Under the pieces are notes generated by a model that made no database searches, was not told the DNA's origin, and saw only the letters and a program-made list of their open reading frames with translations. A stretch of 63,342 bases of DNA, taken from Phoronis australis (lineage: Eukaryota > Phoronida > Phoronidae). Location: NCBI GenBank assembly GCA_002633005.1, contig NMRA01000586.1, positions 102,536 through 165,877 of the forward strand. Direction: 5' to 3'. Both the position numbers and the translations under genes were made by a program. Every line of letters begins with the position of its first letter. Position 1 is the first letter of the stretch. Shown one piece after another: positions 1 through 13,438 of this stretch.

Positions 1-840
1 ATACATGCCAATTTTCACAATCATCCTTTGAGCGGTTTGGTTGATAGAGGGGTTGACGCACAAAAACACACTCGAAAACACTAAAAATGGCCACTAGGTT
101 GTGCAAACTATGTCGAATCCATCTGAAAACGGGAGAATAGCGTCATCTCACTAATAAGTGCCTACATACCAAATTTCATGAAAATCCGTTCAGGACTTTT
201 GAAGATATAAACGTAAGCATAAAAAATTAAATTGCCACTAGGGGGCACACCGGTAGTCGGATCCGTCCGAAAGTTCGCACATGCCGTCCCATTCATGAAT
301 GAAACATATGTGCCAAATTTCATGAACATATGTCAAAGGGTTTTGGAGATAGAGCAGCGGACGCCGGACGCCGGACGGACGCCGCCCGCACGGACGGACG
401 GACGGAGATGACGGCATAATGCGTCCACATATATGCTAATTTTCAAAATCCTCCTTAGAGTGATTTGGTTGAGAGAGGGTCAGACGCTAAAAATAGAGTC
501 AAAAACTGTACAAATGACCACTAGGTAGTGCAAAATACTTCGAATCCAGCCGAAAACGGGAGGATAGCGTCATCTCACTAATAGATGCCTTGAAAATTCG
601 TTGGGAACCGTTGAAGATACAGATGTAAACATAAAATTGCCACCAGGAGGCACACCAGCAGTCGGATCCGTCCGAACTTTCCGTCATCCGTCGTCAGCTT
701 CATAGGAACACATCTGCCAAATCTCATCAAGAACCTGTAAGGGATTTAGGAGATAGACCTACGTCGGACGACGAACGCCCGGACGTTCATACAGAGATGA
801 CGACAATATGCACCCACATATAAAATGTGGGAGCATAACA
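1..840. repeat. Two tandem copies of a ~430-bp dispersed repeat
   Basis: Two diverged units lie head to tail, with starts near 4 and 428. Both contain a block reading 'gaaaacgggaggatagcgtc', then a 'gccactaggnggcacaccrg' block, then a stretch rich in GGACG. Unit 1 ends in a GGAC/GACGG microsatellite (about 360-406). Unit 2 ends in a 7-bp hairpin (813-831, CCCACAT/ATGTGGG). A further copy in the same orientation begins at about 63,235. No protein coding is seen. This is a dispersed family of unknown class. Short open frames here are chance products of the repeat. Confidence 0.75.
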
Positions 841-1010
841 AAATAGGGATTGTAAATCCTTCAATTTGAAACGTTCCCTGAAATTGTCCAGGTTTATTCT
901 CAGCACTATTGAGAATATGATGTGGCGTTTAATGTCCCTGTCAAAGTTAAAACTTAACCAAGCAATGAAGATAGAAGGACAGAAAAAGGTTCTGAAAGTT
1001 CCGGGTTATT

Positions 1011-1323
1011 CAGTGGCGGATCTAGGATACCATAAGGGGGAGGGCCCAAGCTGTTGCCTCGGAGAATTGGGCAAAGCTCGATTGTATGCACAGGCGGCCC
1101 GAAAGTTGCGGGGTCTGGCGTTGTGGACCTGGTGTTGCCAAATTCTATCGGAGGACTAAAAAAGAGAAGAAAAACGGGAACACCACTCCGCTGCGCCCTG
1201 CCCCCATCCCCCCGCTGCCATTCCAAATTGTTGCACTCTTTTCTTCACGCTGTTGCTGCTCTTTATTTTTCCTTACACCAGCCAAGGGGGGCGCTGCCCC
1301 CCACCCCCCTAAATCCGCCTATG
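1011..1323. mobile_element. Non-autonomous element with hAT-like inverted ends
   Basis: The left end begins CAGTGGCGGATCTAGG and the right end is the imperfect reverse complement (…CCTAAATCCGCCTATG). This gives terminal inverted repeats of about 16 bp of the CAGNGGCGGAT type common in hAT-derived MITEs. The interior is C/G-tract rich, with 'acgggaacaccactccgctg' near 1172, a stretch resembling the element at 52.2 kb. No transposase frame is present. I found no clean 8-bp target duplication, so the exact boundaries are uncertain. Confidence 0.55.
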
Positions 1324-3373
1324 CTATTGTTACTGTTTCGTGCATCTGGGCACTGGTACTAGGCAAACTCCTGGTCATCTGTCAAATTTTAGCTGATCAG
1401 TGTCTGTAAACTTTAGCCTGCACGTTCTTTGTCACTATCTGGTATCTCTTTATCACATACCCACGCACACAAACACACTCCTTGTCTGCCTCTTGTTCCT
1501 ATTCTTATTCTTTTTCTTCTTCTCTGTCGCCATCTTATTTTTTACAAGTAATTGCTACATTATAGGTTACGCTGTTGTATGTATTGTGGGCATTATTTGG
1601 GGCACATTATTGTTCCACCTCGTCATAGCTGGCCACCAGGGCGCGCAATTAAATTCTTTTAACATTAAGGTAGCTGCTGCGGATACATCTCAGTTAGTAA
1701 AGGTTGTGTTTTTCCTAGAAGCCCCAGCCCTCGATTCCTTGCGAAAAAGACCCTGTTTTGCATCATTTGCATCGTACAACTGACAACTGATGTTAATGTA
1801 TTCTTTAAATTGGTTAGGAAATTGATTATAGTTTCATTTTTTCAAGTTAAGTATTTTTGTCGGAGGATTTTGATGACTGTCCGTCAGTCCGTCCTTCCGT
1901 TCATACGTCATATAAAAAGAAAAAATTTAGAATTTGTTCATATTTTGTTACAAAGTGTAGGTGGGCTTTTCTAACTTTTGGGGCATTGATATCATTGTCT
2001 AGGTCACAGTTAGAAAATCAAATGTTTACTAAAAAATACCGTTGGTGCGTTAATTGAAAACGTTAGATTTATTCACATGTTGTTCACACGTTGCGCCAAG
2101 ATCTAAACGAGGCATCTGGTGTAGCATATCTAAAATCAAGTTGTTTTTTTTTTGGTGTGTGCAATTAGGTTCCTCTAAGTTTTCAGTTGTTGAACTGTTG
2201 CATTACACGATTCTGAATATCAGCAGACGTCGATATTCGGAGGCGTCTGTACAGTCGGACAGTGCCGGGGTATTAATAAGCAATCCAAGAGACACTTCAG
2301 CGCTCGTGACGGATGCTCTTTTGTTAAACGGCTTATTTTAGAACAGTCGTAACAAAACAGTCTTGTTGGCATGACACAAGCTGCGGCTCGATTAGTTACA
2401 TGTTTGTAATAGATCGGGGCACCAGTTGTAGAATCTCTGAAACGTTAAACAACGCACAACAAACCCGTTACCATAAAGACGGAAACCTTGGCGGTGTCGT
2501 TAAAACACTTAAAGACCACCGCAAACTTCTTAGCAAAGAATTCTTATCACGCTCACTTTAAAACCCACGCAACACAGACAATCAGTGTCACCTTGACACT
2601 TGAAACATGCGTATTTTGAACAGCAAACTGTTGACGTCGTATTTTAGTTCCTCTGTCAGTAATTAATTGCAACGTATTTTACCCTCGTGTCGCTTTCGTG
2701 CAAAATCCTGCGGTGTTCAGTAAGCAGGGCTATGTATGGGTGTAGTTGAACTTCAGCGCTTATGGTTCTTTGTGCGTGGAAAGCTTTTGTTGTGCTAGAT
2801 ACTGCCTGTAGTAAAGGTTTTGCTCTGTGTTCCATGAACCATTAAGGAACTTATGGCACTGCCCGAATGGTTAAAGAAAGTTAGAAAGATGTTTTTGATT
2901 TTATTTCAGAGTTTCGAAAAAATTCACTTGATAAGGACAATTTCCGTTTTACATTACAAAAAATGCAAAATAGCCTTTTTGCAAACATATGGTCACATGT
3001 TAACTACAAATTGAAAACCGCAATCTGGAACAACTGACATTAGGCCTACTTCTATGCGTTATTTTGGCGTAAGCTTTCACAATGGCATATGCAACTTCGT
3101 TACGGTTTAGTGTACATAGCCAATTAGTTCAAGTTCTTTATCTCATTGTACGAGGGAACAATTTTTCTCACAGGAAGTTGCTCACGCACGAAATTGCTCA
3201 CGGCAGGAAGTAGCTCTCTAACAGTATGCTACGTGTACAGTGTAATCACGCAGGTCATCTTCTAAAGGTAAAGTAATGTGAGTGAACCAAATACAATTAT
3301 TTATTTGAGAAATGATACAACACGAGTAAGTAGCCGTCGTGTACATGTAGGATTATTTATTGAACACATCCAG
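1324..3373. other. Intergenic, no gene seen
   Basis: AT-rich sequence with only short open frames and no recognisable domain, splice-linked exon series or RNA gene. A hydrophobic 127-codon frame at 1400-1783 lies over a pyrimidine-rich tract and looks fortuitous. The stretch at about 1860-2140 has the look of an old dispersed repeat, but I could not match it to another copy in the window. Confidence 0.5.
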
Positions 3374-3595
3374 CATGCGCGCACCCAGCCTAAAATATAG
3401 GGGGCTCGAATTCTTGACAATGTGAACCTTTTACTAACAAAAAACGGGAGTCTAAAAAAACGGGGTACGTTGTTCAAAGTGGAATTTTGTCTCCTTTTTT
3501 CGGACTTTTTGTTTCTCTGAGGCGGACCTTTTTGCCCGCTTCGCCAGCTGGGGGGCTCATTCGAGCCCCCCTGAGCCCCCCCGGGTGTGCGCATG
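3374..3595. mobile_element. MITE family with GCGCGCACCCAG ends, copy 1
   Basis: The element begins CATGCGCGCACCCAGCC and ends with the reverse-complement-like GGGTGTGCGCATG. The inner parts of both ends carry 'gggggctcgaat', so the inverted repeats extend about 40 bp. The interior has 'gtgaaccttttactaa' and 'ctctgaggcggacctttttg', both shared with copies at 7777 and 52,161. It encodes nothing. The minus-strand frame over it (3301-3651) is a by-product. Confidence 0.7.
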
Positions 3596-6500
3596 TGCAG
3601 TACCCAAAGGCGTCGGGACAACGGCAAGAACTGGCGATCACAAAAACACATCGAATTTTTTAGTTTATAGCTCTGGTTTTAGTGCACAACTTCAAGAAAT
3701 TTATTCCATTCGGCAATGATACTGAAATGACTTTTTCGGAGTGAAAACCGATAATGTAGTTTTTAAATCTTAAAGTCTTAGTAAGTCCGCCGGGCGCGTG
3801 AAGCACACAATCTGCCCATATCGTCGAACTACACTAAGTTTAGGACATAATTACGAAAAGTAGTTCTCAAAATGATCTTGAAAACGGTAAAAGTTGAAGC
3901 AGTGAGGTCAGTCGTGTTGCATGGTGTGAATGAGAACCTCGTGGACCTGGAAGCACGGAAAAATGTTTTAGTGAACAGTGTGCAGCGTTAGAAATACACG
4001 CTGGCCTGGGGCCAGTGGATTTGCAGCTGGGCCAGTAAACTTTCACATTTAGGCTCATGCATGTGGATGTGTCAGTCTAATATTCAAGTAACCGGCCCGC
4101 CGGGCCAGTACATTTATTTGCTGAGGCTATTGCCCGCGCCGGGTGTGCCCTCTGGTGCTCGTCATCTCCGTTCTCAACATGGCTAGACAGCTCGGGTGTT
4201 TAGATTAAGAGTTAGGTTGGTTTAACCTGTTCCATAGTAGGTTCCCAATTGGTTTTGATCAAGTCATCGGTATCGTACCGAAAACTGCCGTGTCAGGGAC
4301 CTTGGTCTGGGAGTTTTCTGGATAGTTTTGAACTATATACACTGCTATGATTCCGATATTCTTCCGCGTGAATACGAAACGATAGATGGCGTTACATGTA
4401 CATGTAACTGCCCATACTGCTTATATCACTCCGCAAACTATATAATTGCTTTTCGCCTCACAGTTATAACATTTCCATGAAGATAAAGTGCAACTTGTGG
4501 GTCCAAATCTCCTCGCCTTTGATAATTGTACGACGTTTTTGCGAGTCAGTTGGATCTCAGATCTCTTCGGAGGCTCCACGTTCGCATCATACGTAGATAA
4601 ATATGGCAAACACGTCAGCGAAGCCCATTTTTGCTGTAAAACAATGGCGTAGAATAAAGCGGACTAAATATGAATATTTAATGTAGGTTTTGCAAAATTA
4701 AGCTTGCATATACTGGCTTGAATATGACTTTTAATGATTTTTCAAAATTTCAATCCGAGTTTTGAGCTTTTTCACACAGTGCTAAATTAATCTAAAATTT
4801 TACTATTCACATTCGTTATGTCGTCACCAAGTTCGTTGTATCACGTCATAAGAGTATATTTTTGGTGTTTTCAATTACATCGTGTGTAAAAATAAGTACA
4901 GAATGTTATATCCATTGTGTTTTCGAAAAACATCGCAGGCACGTTCACTGAAAGACCGTGACTGCACCTTAAACTCTTGAAACGATGAAGAAAGAACAAT
5001 AATGTTTCACCCATCAGAATGGCTCAAAAACAGCAAACTTAAATTGCAAATAACAAAAAGGAAACGGTACACTGTCTTCCTGTCGTTTCGATGGTTGATC
5101 CTTTCTAAACCATTTCCACCAACAATTGATCACGCTTTTACGATAATCCCCACACCTCGGATTCAACTCTGTTTTTGACGATACAGAAAAATGCAATGAA
5201 TATATTTTGGAAGGTACATTCAGGATACCTCATACTCTTGGAGACTCGGGTCGGGCAAGTGGGGAACGATTTACCACCTCTACTTTTCCTAGGACCCAGA
5301 TGTAATGTTTTCTTGTGCGTTCTAGGTTAACTCTTATTATTGTACATTGCATTTTCGCAATAGACATTATTTTTATCTCAGTGCATTGCAACTGAAAATA
5401 ACAAAACCTAAGCTTTATTGGCATCAGAATAACAAATGCCAATCTAATGCAGTGCAGAAGAGTGATTAGGGCGGCAGCAGTGTACTGTGAGGCAAAAGAC
5501 CTGTACAAACGTATAACATAGGTGAATACCACAAAATCATAGAGGGCGCTTTTTGATATTTTGAGAAGTGGCTAGTGTGTGTTCGCCTTCGCTACGGAAC
5601 AATACAGAAGAGCGTTCCATATACCTAGTTCTTTCGAGAATAGCAAAAATCTTGCAACACAGCGCAAAATCAGGAGATCCAACAGCCAGTGTTTAGCCGG
5701 TATACTGATTGGCTTATCTTAACAACCACTGAAGCGCGTGTCGGCGACGTTCGAGTGTTGAATTGCCCTATGAATTATTGTTTCTGTTCCGTCCATAAGG
5801 GAAGATTTTCCGCCTCACATTTGAAGCTTGTGTCTTGCAGTCTACGGAACTCAGCCCGGTTCATTCTATGTTTATGTATGCCAAAAAAGTATATTTTCTT
5901 TGGCCATAGTACAATGTAGTTCAATGTTCACGTTTTCAATATTCATAACTTGCAAAATACAGCGAAGTGAATAAGAAATGCGGAAGGTGGCACAAGTTAA
6001 TTTAGTAATGCCTGCATTCAGGGATCCGGTCCGTAACGCGACATAGCGGCGAGGAATTACAAATGTAAGTCATAAGAATATGCACACATTTTACGAGTAC
6101 TTAAAATGTCTTGTTACTCGCAAGATAGGATTTCCTCCCAAAAACATTTTGTACAACTACACGGGGAACAACTTCCGGTGATTCTTGGTTTCGAAGCAAT
6201 TCAGATAGTCACGTGGGGCCCTCGGGTTACTCAGGGATGAAAAAGAGACATTCTTTATGTAAATACCGTCCAATAAACATCGAGTGGTTCTATCTGGCGT
6301 TGACAACGTTTTTATACTATAATGCGCGCAGCCAACTCACATTTCTGAGTCATATTACACTTAGATGTCCCGTCACAATACAGGAATGCAGGCCAATAGC
6401 CAGCACTGGTGTCCCATTTACATGGCCCTGTTCCGGCATCCACGATGACTGTCCAACCTGCCGATTAAACAATTCTTATCAAGGAATTTACAGTTTGAAT

Positions 6501-6705
6501 TGAATGTACATGTAGGCCAGATTGAACTAAATGTCACATGTTTTGTTTTTGACAACACTCAAATCTCTGCTAAAAGGGTAGGTTTTAGGCCGGCTACACG
6601 ACAAACTAGGCATATCCCATACACCAAAAATCTAAAAATTCATTCTTCTGTCACAGTTAGTACGAGTGTTAATCCTTGCCTTGATCACTTAAATGAGGCG
6701 CCAAT
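3596..6705. other. Intergenic, no gene seen
   Basis: Open frames are at most about 100 codons, none resembles a known domain, and none has flanking splice sites that chain into a longer product. No RNA gene was recognised. Confidence 0.45.
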
Positions 6706-6770
6706 GGGGATTGAACGAGGATTGGTTGAAATTAGCAATATAGGCTATAGTAACCTTTCTGTCAAAAGAC
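6706..6770 (+). repeat. Dispersed repeat D, short fragment
   Basis: The motif 'attgaacgaggattggttga' followed by 'aatttagcaatatagg'-like sequence recurs diverged at 8621-8690 and 34,519-34,570. The matching frame fragments (GLVEI-) are translations of the repeat, not a conserved protein. Confidence 0.55.
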
Positions 6771-7776
6771 AAGTTTTGAACTAAGCCACTTACCGTTACA
6801 AAAGTTTGTCTTATCTTATTTCTCGTTCAGTGAAGTGATATAGGGAGTTCGGCTGAAGATATAATTGCCACTTTTTTCGAAGTTCTGAAATCATCTCCAA
6901 TATGACAAAAAAAGAGTTTGTGACCAATTTCATAACGGGAAGCGGTCAAAATGGAAACAAAATGTTTTTTGATGGAAGACGGACTTATAACCGTTTTATG
7001 TGACGCTTACATGTATGTTACCAAAAATACCTTATTTTAAATCTTACCTAAAACGTTGTCGCAGCCTTGATACCATTTGTTTATGTAAAATCGTCGGAAT
7101 ATGGCTTTGCGGTTATCCCTAGGGGGTAAAGCATACTCTAAAAACAAATGTCGCGTGGTGAAAAGTTGAAAGGATTCCAAACAGAGACGAGGCGCAGTTA
7201 ACATTAGCATGTTATCGCTATTACTTATGCCTGCCGCAGACGGTAGAGTCTGAGCGTAAAGAGTACGTTCAAAACATAGACTGACATCCAGGCAAGATGG
7301 TCACACTTAAGGCATCTTTGGCTTTTGTCTCCTCTGTGGAGGAAAATTGTCAAGCTAAGAACCTGTTAGACGTCGCATTCTGTTTGTTGTCCAAAGGTGT
7401 CGCATCGAGCCTCCTCTTAGATGCCTGGTTTACTGAAGCAGTTCAGTTTGAAACAACGTCAAAGTAAAAATCATGGTTGCTTTGAGGGAGTGACCAAGAG
7501 CCTGGGGTTAAACAGCGCACGTTAACACAACCTCACCGTAATAGACCCCCCAGCCGCCTCTATGGTGCGCCGCCCATGGTTCAGGCACCTGTTCAGTTAA
7601 GCTGTCGGTGAGTCACGTTTGTTTATCGAGCCGTATCACTAAAATAGGGGTTAATTTCATGGGTGCAATGGCCGAAAAAGTTTTGACAATGATTTCTTAT
7701 GGAAATTTTTCTTTGCAAAAATTTTTCTGGCATAGATTTCTTCTACACGCATGTGTCACCAGCTTCAAATATGATG

Positions 7777-8035
7777 CATGCGCGCAACCACCCTAAAATT
7801 GGGAGGCTCGAATTTTTGAGAATGTGGACCTTTTACTAAGATTCCCTGGGTACGTTCAGGGCAATAAATTGTGTATTCGCCAACCTTTGGTAGATTCTGC
7901 CTTTTTAGTGGACTTTTCTCTCGTTTTAAGCCGTTTTTGGAGGTTTCTTTTTCTCTGAGGCGGACGTTTTTGTCCATTTCGCCAAATGGCTGCTTTCGTT
8001 CGAGCCCCCTTCCCCCCTTGGGAGCGCGCGTGTGA
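7777..8035. mobile_element. MITE family with GCGCGCACCCAG ends, copy 2
   Basis: Same family as 3374-3595. The left end is CATGCGCGCAACCACCC, then 'gaggctcgaatttttga' and 'gtggaccttttactaag'. The right end is 'gttcgagccccctt…gagcgcgcgtgtgatg'. The interior contains 'tctctgaggcggacgttttt'. The 122-codon minus-strand frame at 7765-8133 is a read-through of the repeat. About 200 bp upstream (near 7538-7582) a segment ending 'ctatggtgcgccgcccatgg' resembles one near 18,521. Confidence 0.65.
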
Positions 8036-8519
8036 TGTCTGAACTGAAAATAAATGAAAACTTGCCTCGCTAGATAAAAGGATACCAAACCCGGTTTTGG
8101 CCTATTAAGAGCTATTGAAAACGACTTTCCCATCTAGTTCTCTGAAACAAATTAATGCTGTGTAACTAAGCACAACAATACAATCCGGCTCTCTGATTGG
8201 TCAATTCAATAGAAAAGCGCCACCAAGTGGCAGGAATGTGCATAATATTTTGTGCAACAAAAACACCTTTTTTAAAAAAATGTGCAAGTGTAGACGTGGG
8301 AACTTTTTGGAATTTGATTTATAGGTATATTATCTAGCCACATAGAAAAAACTAGGTTGCCCCCCCAAAGTACTCACAAGGATGAACGCTATGAGATCTG
8401 GCCCACCGACTAACCCTCTACAACCCTTAAGAAGTTGGAACACAATTGGAAAACTCCTTACGAAGTTTGCTAAACAGACAAGCGCAAGATAAAAAAGAAC
8501 TATAGGGCAAGGCTACCGA

Positions 8520-8695
8520 CTAAGAACCATCATATCCAATTTGCGACTCGGAGACAATAAATTTTTACTTGAATCGTGCTTTTATAACTCAATTGGACTT
8601 CAGTGATGCTACATGTAGGTGACAGAACGAGGATTGGTTGAAATCACCAGAACAGGTTTTAGTATCCTTTTGACGCTACAACGCCGTCACACCAA
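8520..8695 (+). repeat. Dispersed repeat D, longest uninterrupted copy
   Basis: Contains 'aaccatcatatccaatttgc', 'gaatcgtgcttttataactc' and 'gaacgaggattggttgaaat' in the order also found at 34,300-34,570, where the copy is interrupted by another element. The terminal part is also at 6706. No coding capacity. Confidence 0.6.
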
Positions 8696-9862
8696 AGTAG
8701 TTGTAAAATACATGTGTGCAGAATTGATCACTTTTCTTGAGTCAGGTCATCCATTTAAATACTGGGTTCACATGAGTGGCGAAAATGGTACCAATTTCAG
8801 GGCAAGCTGTGTGCGAAGTAGTCATTGTCGCCGGCAGTTAGTTTGTTACCTCAACACCCGAATCGCTGATTGATTTCAAATCACGCTCCCTCTCTGCCTA
8901 CGCGACGATAAAACAAAGCTCTCTAAGCCCTGCGTGTCCTTAGAAGTAAGAGTCTGGCTATAAAACTGCTGAGTAGATGCCAACAGTTTTGGGATTACTG
9001 AAGCCTCCGATAAAGCCCAGCAAAACTGGACCTTGCGACCGTTCACATTACTGGCGTTTTTTGATGCTAACGAAAGAGCTCACGAAAACGCTAGCTTTTC
9101 AGCCAGCATGTGAACAGGGCGGTTGTTAATTTTTCTACAGAGTGCTTGTTTTAATCAACAGGAGAAGTTCTAATCTCCAGTTTACACTAAATGAATTATA
9201 CAGTCTTAGTAAAGTGCAGTGAATGTCATTTTATGCAATGCCGCTAATATACACATGTTTTATCGCTGGTAAAACTGAGCTACTGATCAATTCGTCAAGG
9301 GTACCATTCAATAGCGGTGTATGTTAAGTGCTTCGTGGACAATAGTGTTTCACCCCACTAAGGCTCCTTGCCATGGTCAGTGTTCCCCGCCCTGGCCGGC
9401 GTAAGTGTTGGATAACTACTCGTGCCCTTACCCATAGACGCTGAAAATTTCCCCGTGAGTAAGTGGTCTGTTGGTCAAGCGTGTGGTCATCAAGTCAGGC
9501 CACGAGGAGTTGGTGAGTCTGGTCCATGTGAACCAGTTCATCTTAGTGCTTCCGCGACCGTCAAAATGAAGGACTTTCTTGGGAACCACATTGTCTTGTT
9601 CGTACAAAGCGACGGCAACCTGGAATCATCAAACGCAAATTACTATTCTACTACTCTTATGAAAGTTCTGAGAAATTAATGTTCACAGGCATCTAGCCCA
9701 CGCACTCAACAAGCAACGTGTGTGCACATTTCTGCATAATAACATTGCGTATGGGCAGGCTGCAGAAGGGCCATTTCAGAGTACTTATGTATACCAACGC
9801 AATCATAATGCTGCGCTGGATCCGTTTTACTCATGAGTTCGCTGGTCAATACAGCTTGTTAC
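8696..9862. other. Intergenic, no gene seen
   Basis: Only short unsupported frames. The 85-codon frame at 9422-9679 has no recognised domain and no coding neighbours. Confidence 0.4.
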
Positions 9863-9866
9863 TGTG

Positions 9867-10239
9867 TTACGTCACACAGTGACGTCATGGCAATTGGTTC
9901 AAGAGTAAGCTCATCATGATTTCGGAATCTTACTCGTGTTTTCTATTTTAGCAAAATGGCCGACTCTGAACTGATCGGTCAGGGGTTTGGAACGTTGAGG
10001 GATGAGAGGAGAATCACGTTGTCCATTTATCAAGCGAAGATTTCTCCTAAAAAATGTCTCACGAATCTCTTGCAGCTTTTTAGCATGACGTCATGATAAC
10101 AACAACATCACACATGTACCTGAAGAATAATTAAGTTTGACTTAGTTTTTTCAAACTCACGGTGAAAGCATATATTCGGACCGTGCGTGTTGGTGCACAC
10201 CCAGAAATTCATATTTTCTCCGTTTACAAAATGACGTCA
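9867..10239. promoter_or_regulatory. Cluster of TGACGTCA (CRE-type) palindromes
   Basis: Perfect TGACGTCA octamers occur at 9880-9887, 10,086-10,093 and 10,232-10,239, with a near match TTACGTCA at 9867-9874 only 5 bp before the first. CREB/ATF-family bZIP proteins bind this octamer in animals. Whether this is an enhancer or chance clustering in a genome rich in this word is open. Confidence 0.3.
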
Positions 10240-13200
10240 GGTTTAAAGAGCCCTGGAACGAGATAAACAGACTAATGGCAGTGCTAAAAGTGGTGCTGCC
10301 ACCGAAACAGGATTCAACCAGCTCACCAAGTATTTTTATGTTTTTTTATTAAATGTTTTTAATTTCTGTTGATATCAAAATATTTTCTTTTAGTTTCAAA
10401 TTTCAAAAAACTACCTATCAACCGGTCGCCGCTTCGTCGATTTTTCTCCCACAAGGCAAAGCACGTCTCCTTATTTGGTATGGAAAGACATAGACGTATC
10501 ACTTTTCCCTTATATGGAAATGTGACCTTTGACCTCAAGTGACTTCAAGAAATTGCCGGTGAGCGCATGTGTGCATTTCTCATAAGTGGGAGGGAGATTA
10601 GAAATTCTATGGTAACCACAATTTTTCCTTTAGCAAATCATGGATTTTGTGATTTTTTCTGGAAATTTCTTCACAGGGGAAAGTGGATTACTCTGCACAA
10701 GACGTTGCAAGATGATACTTTCGTCCGTCAGGAGTTGTTTAAAAGGTATTTTGACGAGATTTAGCTATCCATGCCTCTTTAGAACACCACTTCGTAACAG
10801 GGGTAAATATCAGGGTGCAACAGTACAAAAATGATGGAACTCCATTCTATGGGTGCCTGGGACAGTCTCAGCCATAAATCCTATCGGAGCAGTTTGTGAC
10901 TACACAATTTTTTTGAAGTGTCGCGCTGGTTCACAATACTTACAAGAGATACTAAGCAAAAGACACTACTCATATATATCCATTTGAACTATATCTTTCC
11001 AACTCACTAAAAGATTTTCCTCGCCAAAATCTCTCGACTCCCGGCCATTCCCTTGAAGTCCTTTGGACATCAGGAGAACAGTGAAACAATCCTTAAGTAT
11101 GTGTTTTAGCTGGTTCCTGGTGTGCATCGCTTTAAAAATTTGACACCGTTTAACAAATTCCTCATGAAAGACGGTTTTCGTGACTGTTTGAAACAGGAAA
11201 TCAACATTTCCGCCATTCAAAAATTGAAAAATTCACCAGCACATAATCCTCTATCAACGTATATGTACTTACCTTCTTTATGTTTAGACTCGCCCACCTC
11301 TCCACAAACCGGCTTTTGAAGTGACAGCCACAGTGACTGTTCAATGCAGTCTCGAGGGGAGTAGGATTGGACGTGAAGCGGCTTGACGTCCATAAGTCGA
11401 CCACTGATTGGTTGTTTCCACGACTAGCTTTAAAAGCAAGATTCCATCCAGGATAGGGATAGGTGTCTTCACTGCAGAAAGAATGGATCACGCACATAAT
11501 TAACATAGCGTCGTAATGAAAACTACAGTTACGTACCTTGCGTCAAACGTCTACGGGGCAGGGATACACGTCAACTACTTTTTATTTAGTTACGCCATCT
11601 TCCGGATGGTTTGCAGCAACCAACACTGTCACCAATTAGGGCCCGTTTATCCAACATCGTGTGCCTGTCCAAAGCTAATCAGTCTTAGACATTGCGCCTC
11701 AGTCTGAGTCAGCAAAATGCTGCATCGACTTGTGACTGTTGTCACATTCACATTCAACGACCACTCGTCATAAGCGTTAAGGAACTGGCTCAAGACCGAG
11801 TGTATGCCAAAAACGGACACTCGCGTGTATTAAACGACCCATGCGCAAAGCTCGTATACCTAACCTATTGACATTAGAAACTCAGTCCATTTCATATCCG
11901 CTTCACGGTAGCTTGTATTTCGACATTTCAGTGTACAATTCCCGCTGTTGTTAAGAGGCCTAAATAGGTATAATACCGTGAACTAAAACTGGTAATTTTT
12001 CGAATTGCTTAGTTCCTGAAATTGAATCCATTTTAAAGAGTTAAGACCATTTTTACACAAAGAAATACGACAAAAATTAGACAAAGTAGATGCGTTTGGT
12101 TTCGATTCTCTGTTACTCGTTCATGAACCGTGGTAGACAACTACATGTAACCTGCAAGTCGGGCAGATTTAACAGTGAACTACATTGATATCTGGACAGG
12201 GCTGGATTGAAAAATGCTGTCGTCTGGAGTTGATAACCTGCGGGAGGTTTGTAATTTCATGTTTTTGTCAACAGATATTCCCTGCTCAACTGCTAAAATT
12301 CTAAAAGTCTTTTACCATAGTAGCTCCACCCATTATTTGCACCAGATTCTAATATGACAAATAATTCAAATCTAGGATAAATTGAGCAAAACTCACCCTT
12401 TAGCAACACATGCTCCGAGTGCATTAGCTAAAATCAAGTAAGCCGCACTATGAAAGACTGTCATGGCTGTCCGTTGGTTCGTGGTAGCAGAAGTGAACAA
12501 CTTGTACGTATATATTAATGAAGGTGGCTGTTTTATATACGACGTACTTGGCCACGCCTACAGTGTGACAAACGCCCCCCCATTGGACAGACTAAAGGTT
12601 GACATCCAAATACTCGGTAATTTTGGTATATGAGGAACTGTATTCTAAAAACAAATTGCAGTGAGAGTTATCTGTTGTTAGGTTACGATCTGTTAGTCTT
12701 AAAATACAGTAGGGAAAATCACCAGGTCACGTAAATCGCAAAACAGTACCGGCTAAACGACCAATTTCTCGAAGTTTTATTGCGCTTTGCATCCAAAAAA
12801 CCTCGTCGGGCGCACTTTCGATAAAAGGTGGTGAAAGTGTATTCTTTCAATTCGGAAACCTGTAGCCAATATTCACTTTGCAGGAAATTTGAGTACTCGA
12901 AGAGAAGTATGGCCACGATTTTTTAGATATGCGACCAACTCCTGCCTTCTGGGTATTTTTCAGCACGCATTTACATGTGGGCATTGATGCCGTTTTTACC
13001 GACATTTTCTATGCAAGCCTTGTGTTCAAAAGTGCTTCCGTTCAGAACCTTTTTCGGAAACAATCTAAAAAGTTAGGGTACCTATTTGGTGGAGATTTTG
13101 CAAAACACCAAACAAAATACATGCGTGTAAAAAGCACACGAGCATCAATTAAATCTGTAATAACATGATTTTCTAGTAGTGGTTATCAATGGACTAATGA

Positions 13201-13277
13201 GATACCATGGCAACACACTTATAAGTACCAAGCACAGTGTAACAGTCGTAAAGGGAGCACAAATAGAGGACTGACAT
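10240..13277. other. Intergenic, no gene seen
   Basis: Short frames only. The 101-codon minus-strand frame at 11,201-11,506 and the overlapping frames at 10,567-10,834 have no recognisable motif. Nothing I can name lies here. Confidence 0.4.
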
Positions 13278-13438
13278 CATAGGCCGGAGCAGGAAGGTCA
13301 AAGGTGTCATGATTAGTCTTTTTTCCTTGATTTTAGTGATATCGAATCTACAATTTTCAAAATGTTTACTTGGTCCTCCCTTTTTAAAAAGATCCTTGAC
13401 CAAACCGACCCCTTTAAAAAAACTAGATCCGCCCTTAG
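13278..13438 (-). mobile_element. hAT-like MITE (family C), copy 1
   Basis: On the minus strand it starts CTAAGGGCGGATCTAG and shares an interior with 34,369-34,490: 'gattttagtgatatcgaatc', then 'aattttcaaa', then T-rich and C-rich blocks around 'gatccttga'. The opposite end reads CATAGGCCGG. It is about 160 bp with no coding potential. Short frames over it on both strands are by-products. Confidence 0.6.

Noticed and set aside
6706-8873. Similar peptide fragments (GLVEI-) in frames at 6500-6784 and 8619-8873 as a protein family
   Set aside because: The similarity is confined to dispersed repeat D and extends through non-coding copies with frameshifts at 34.5 kb.
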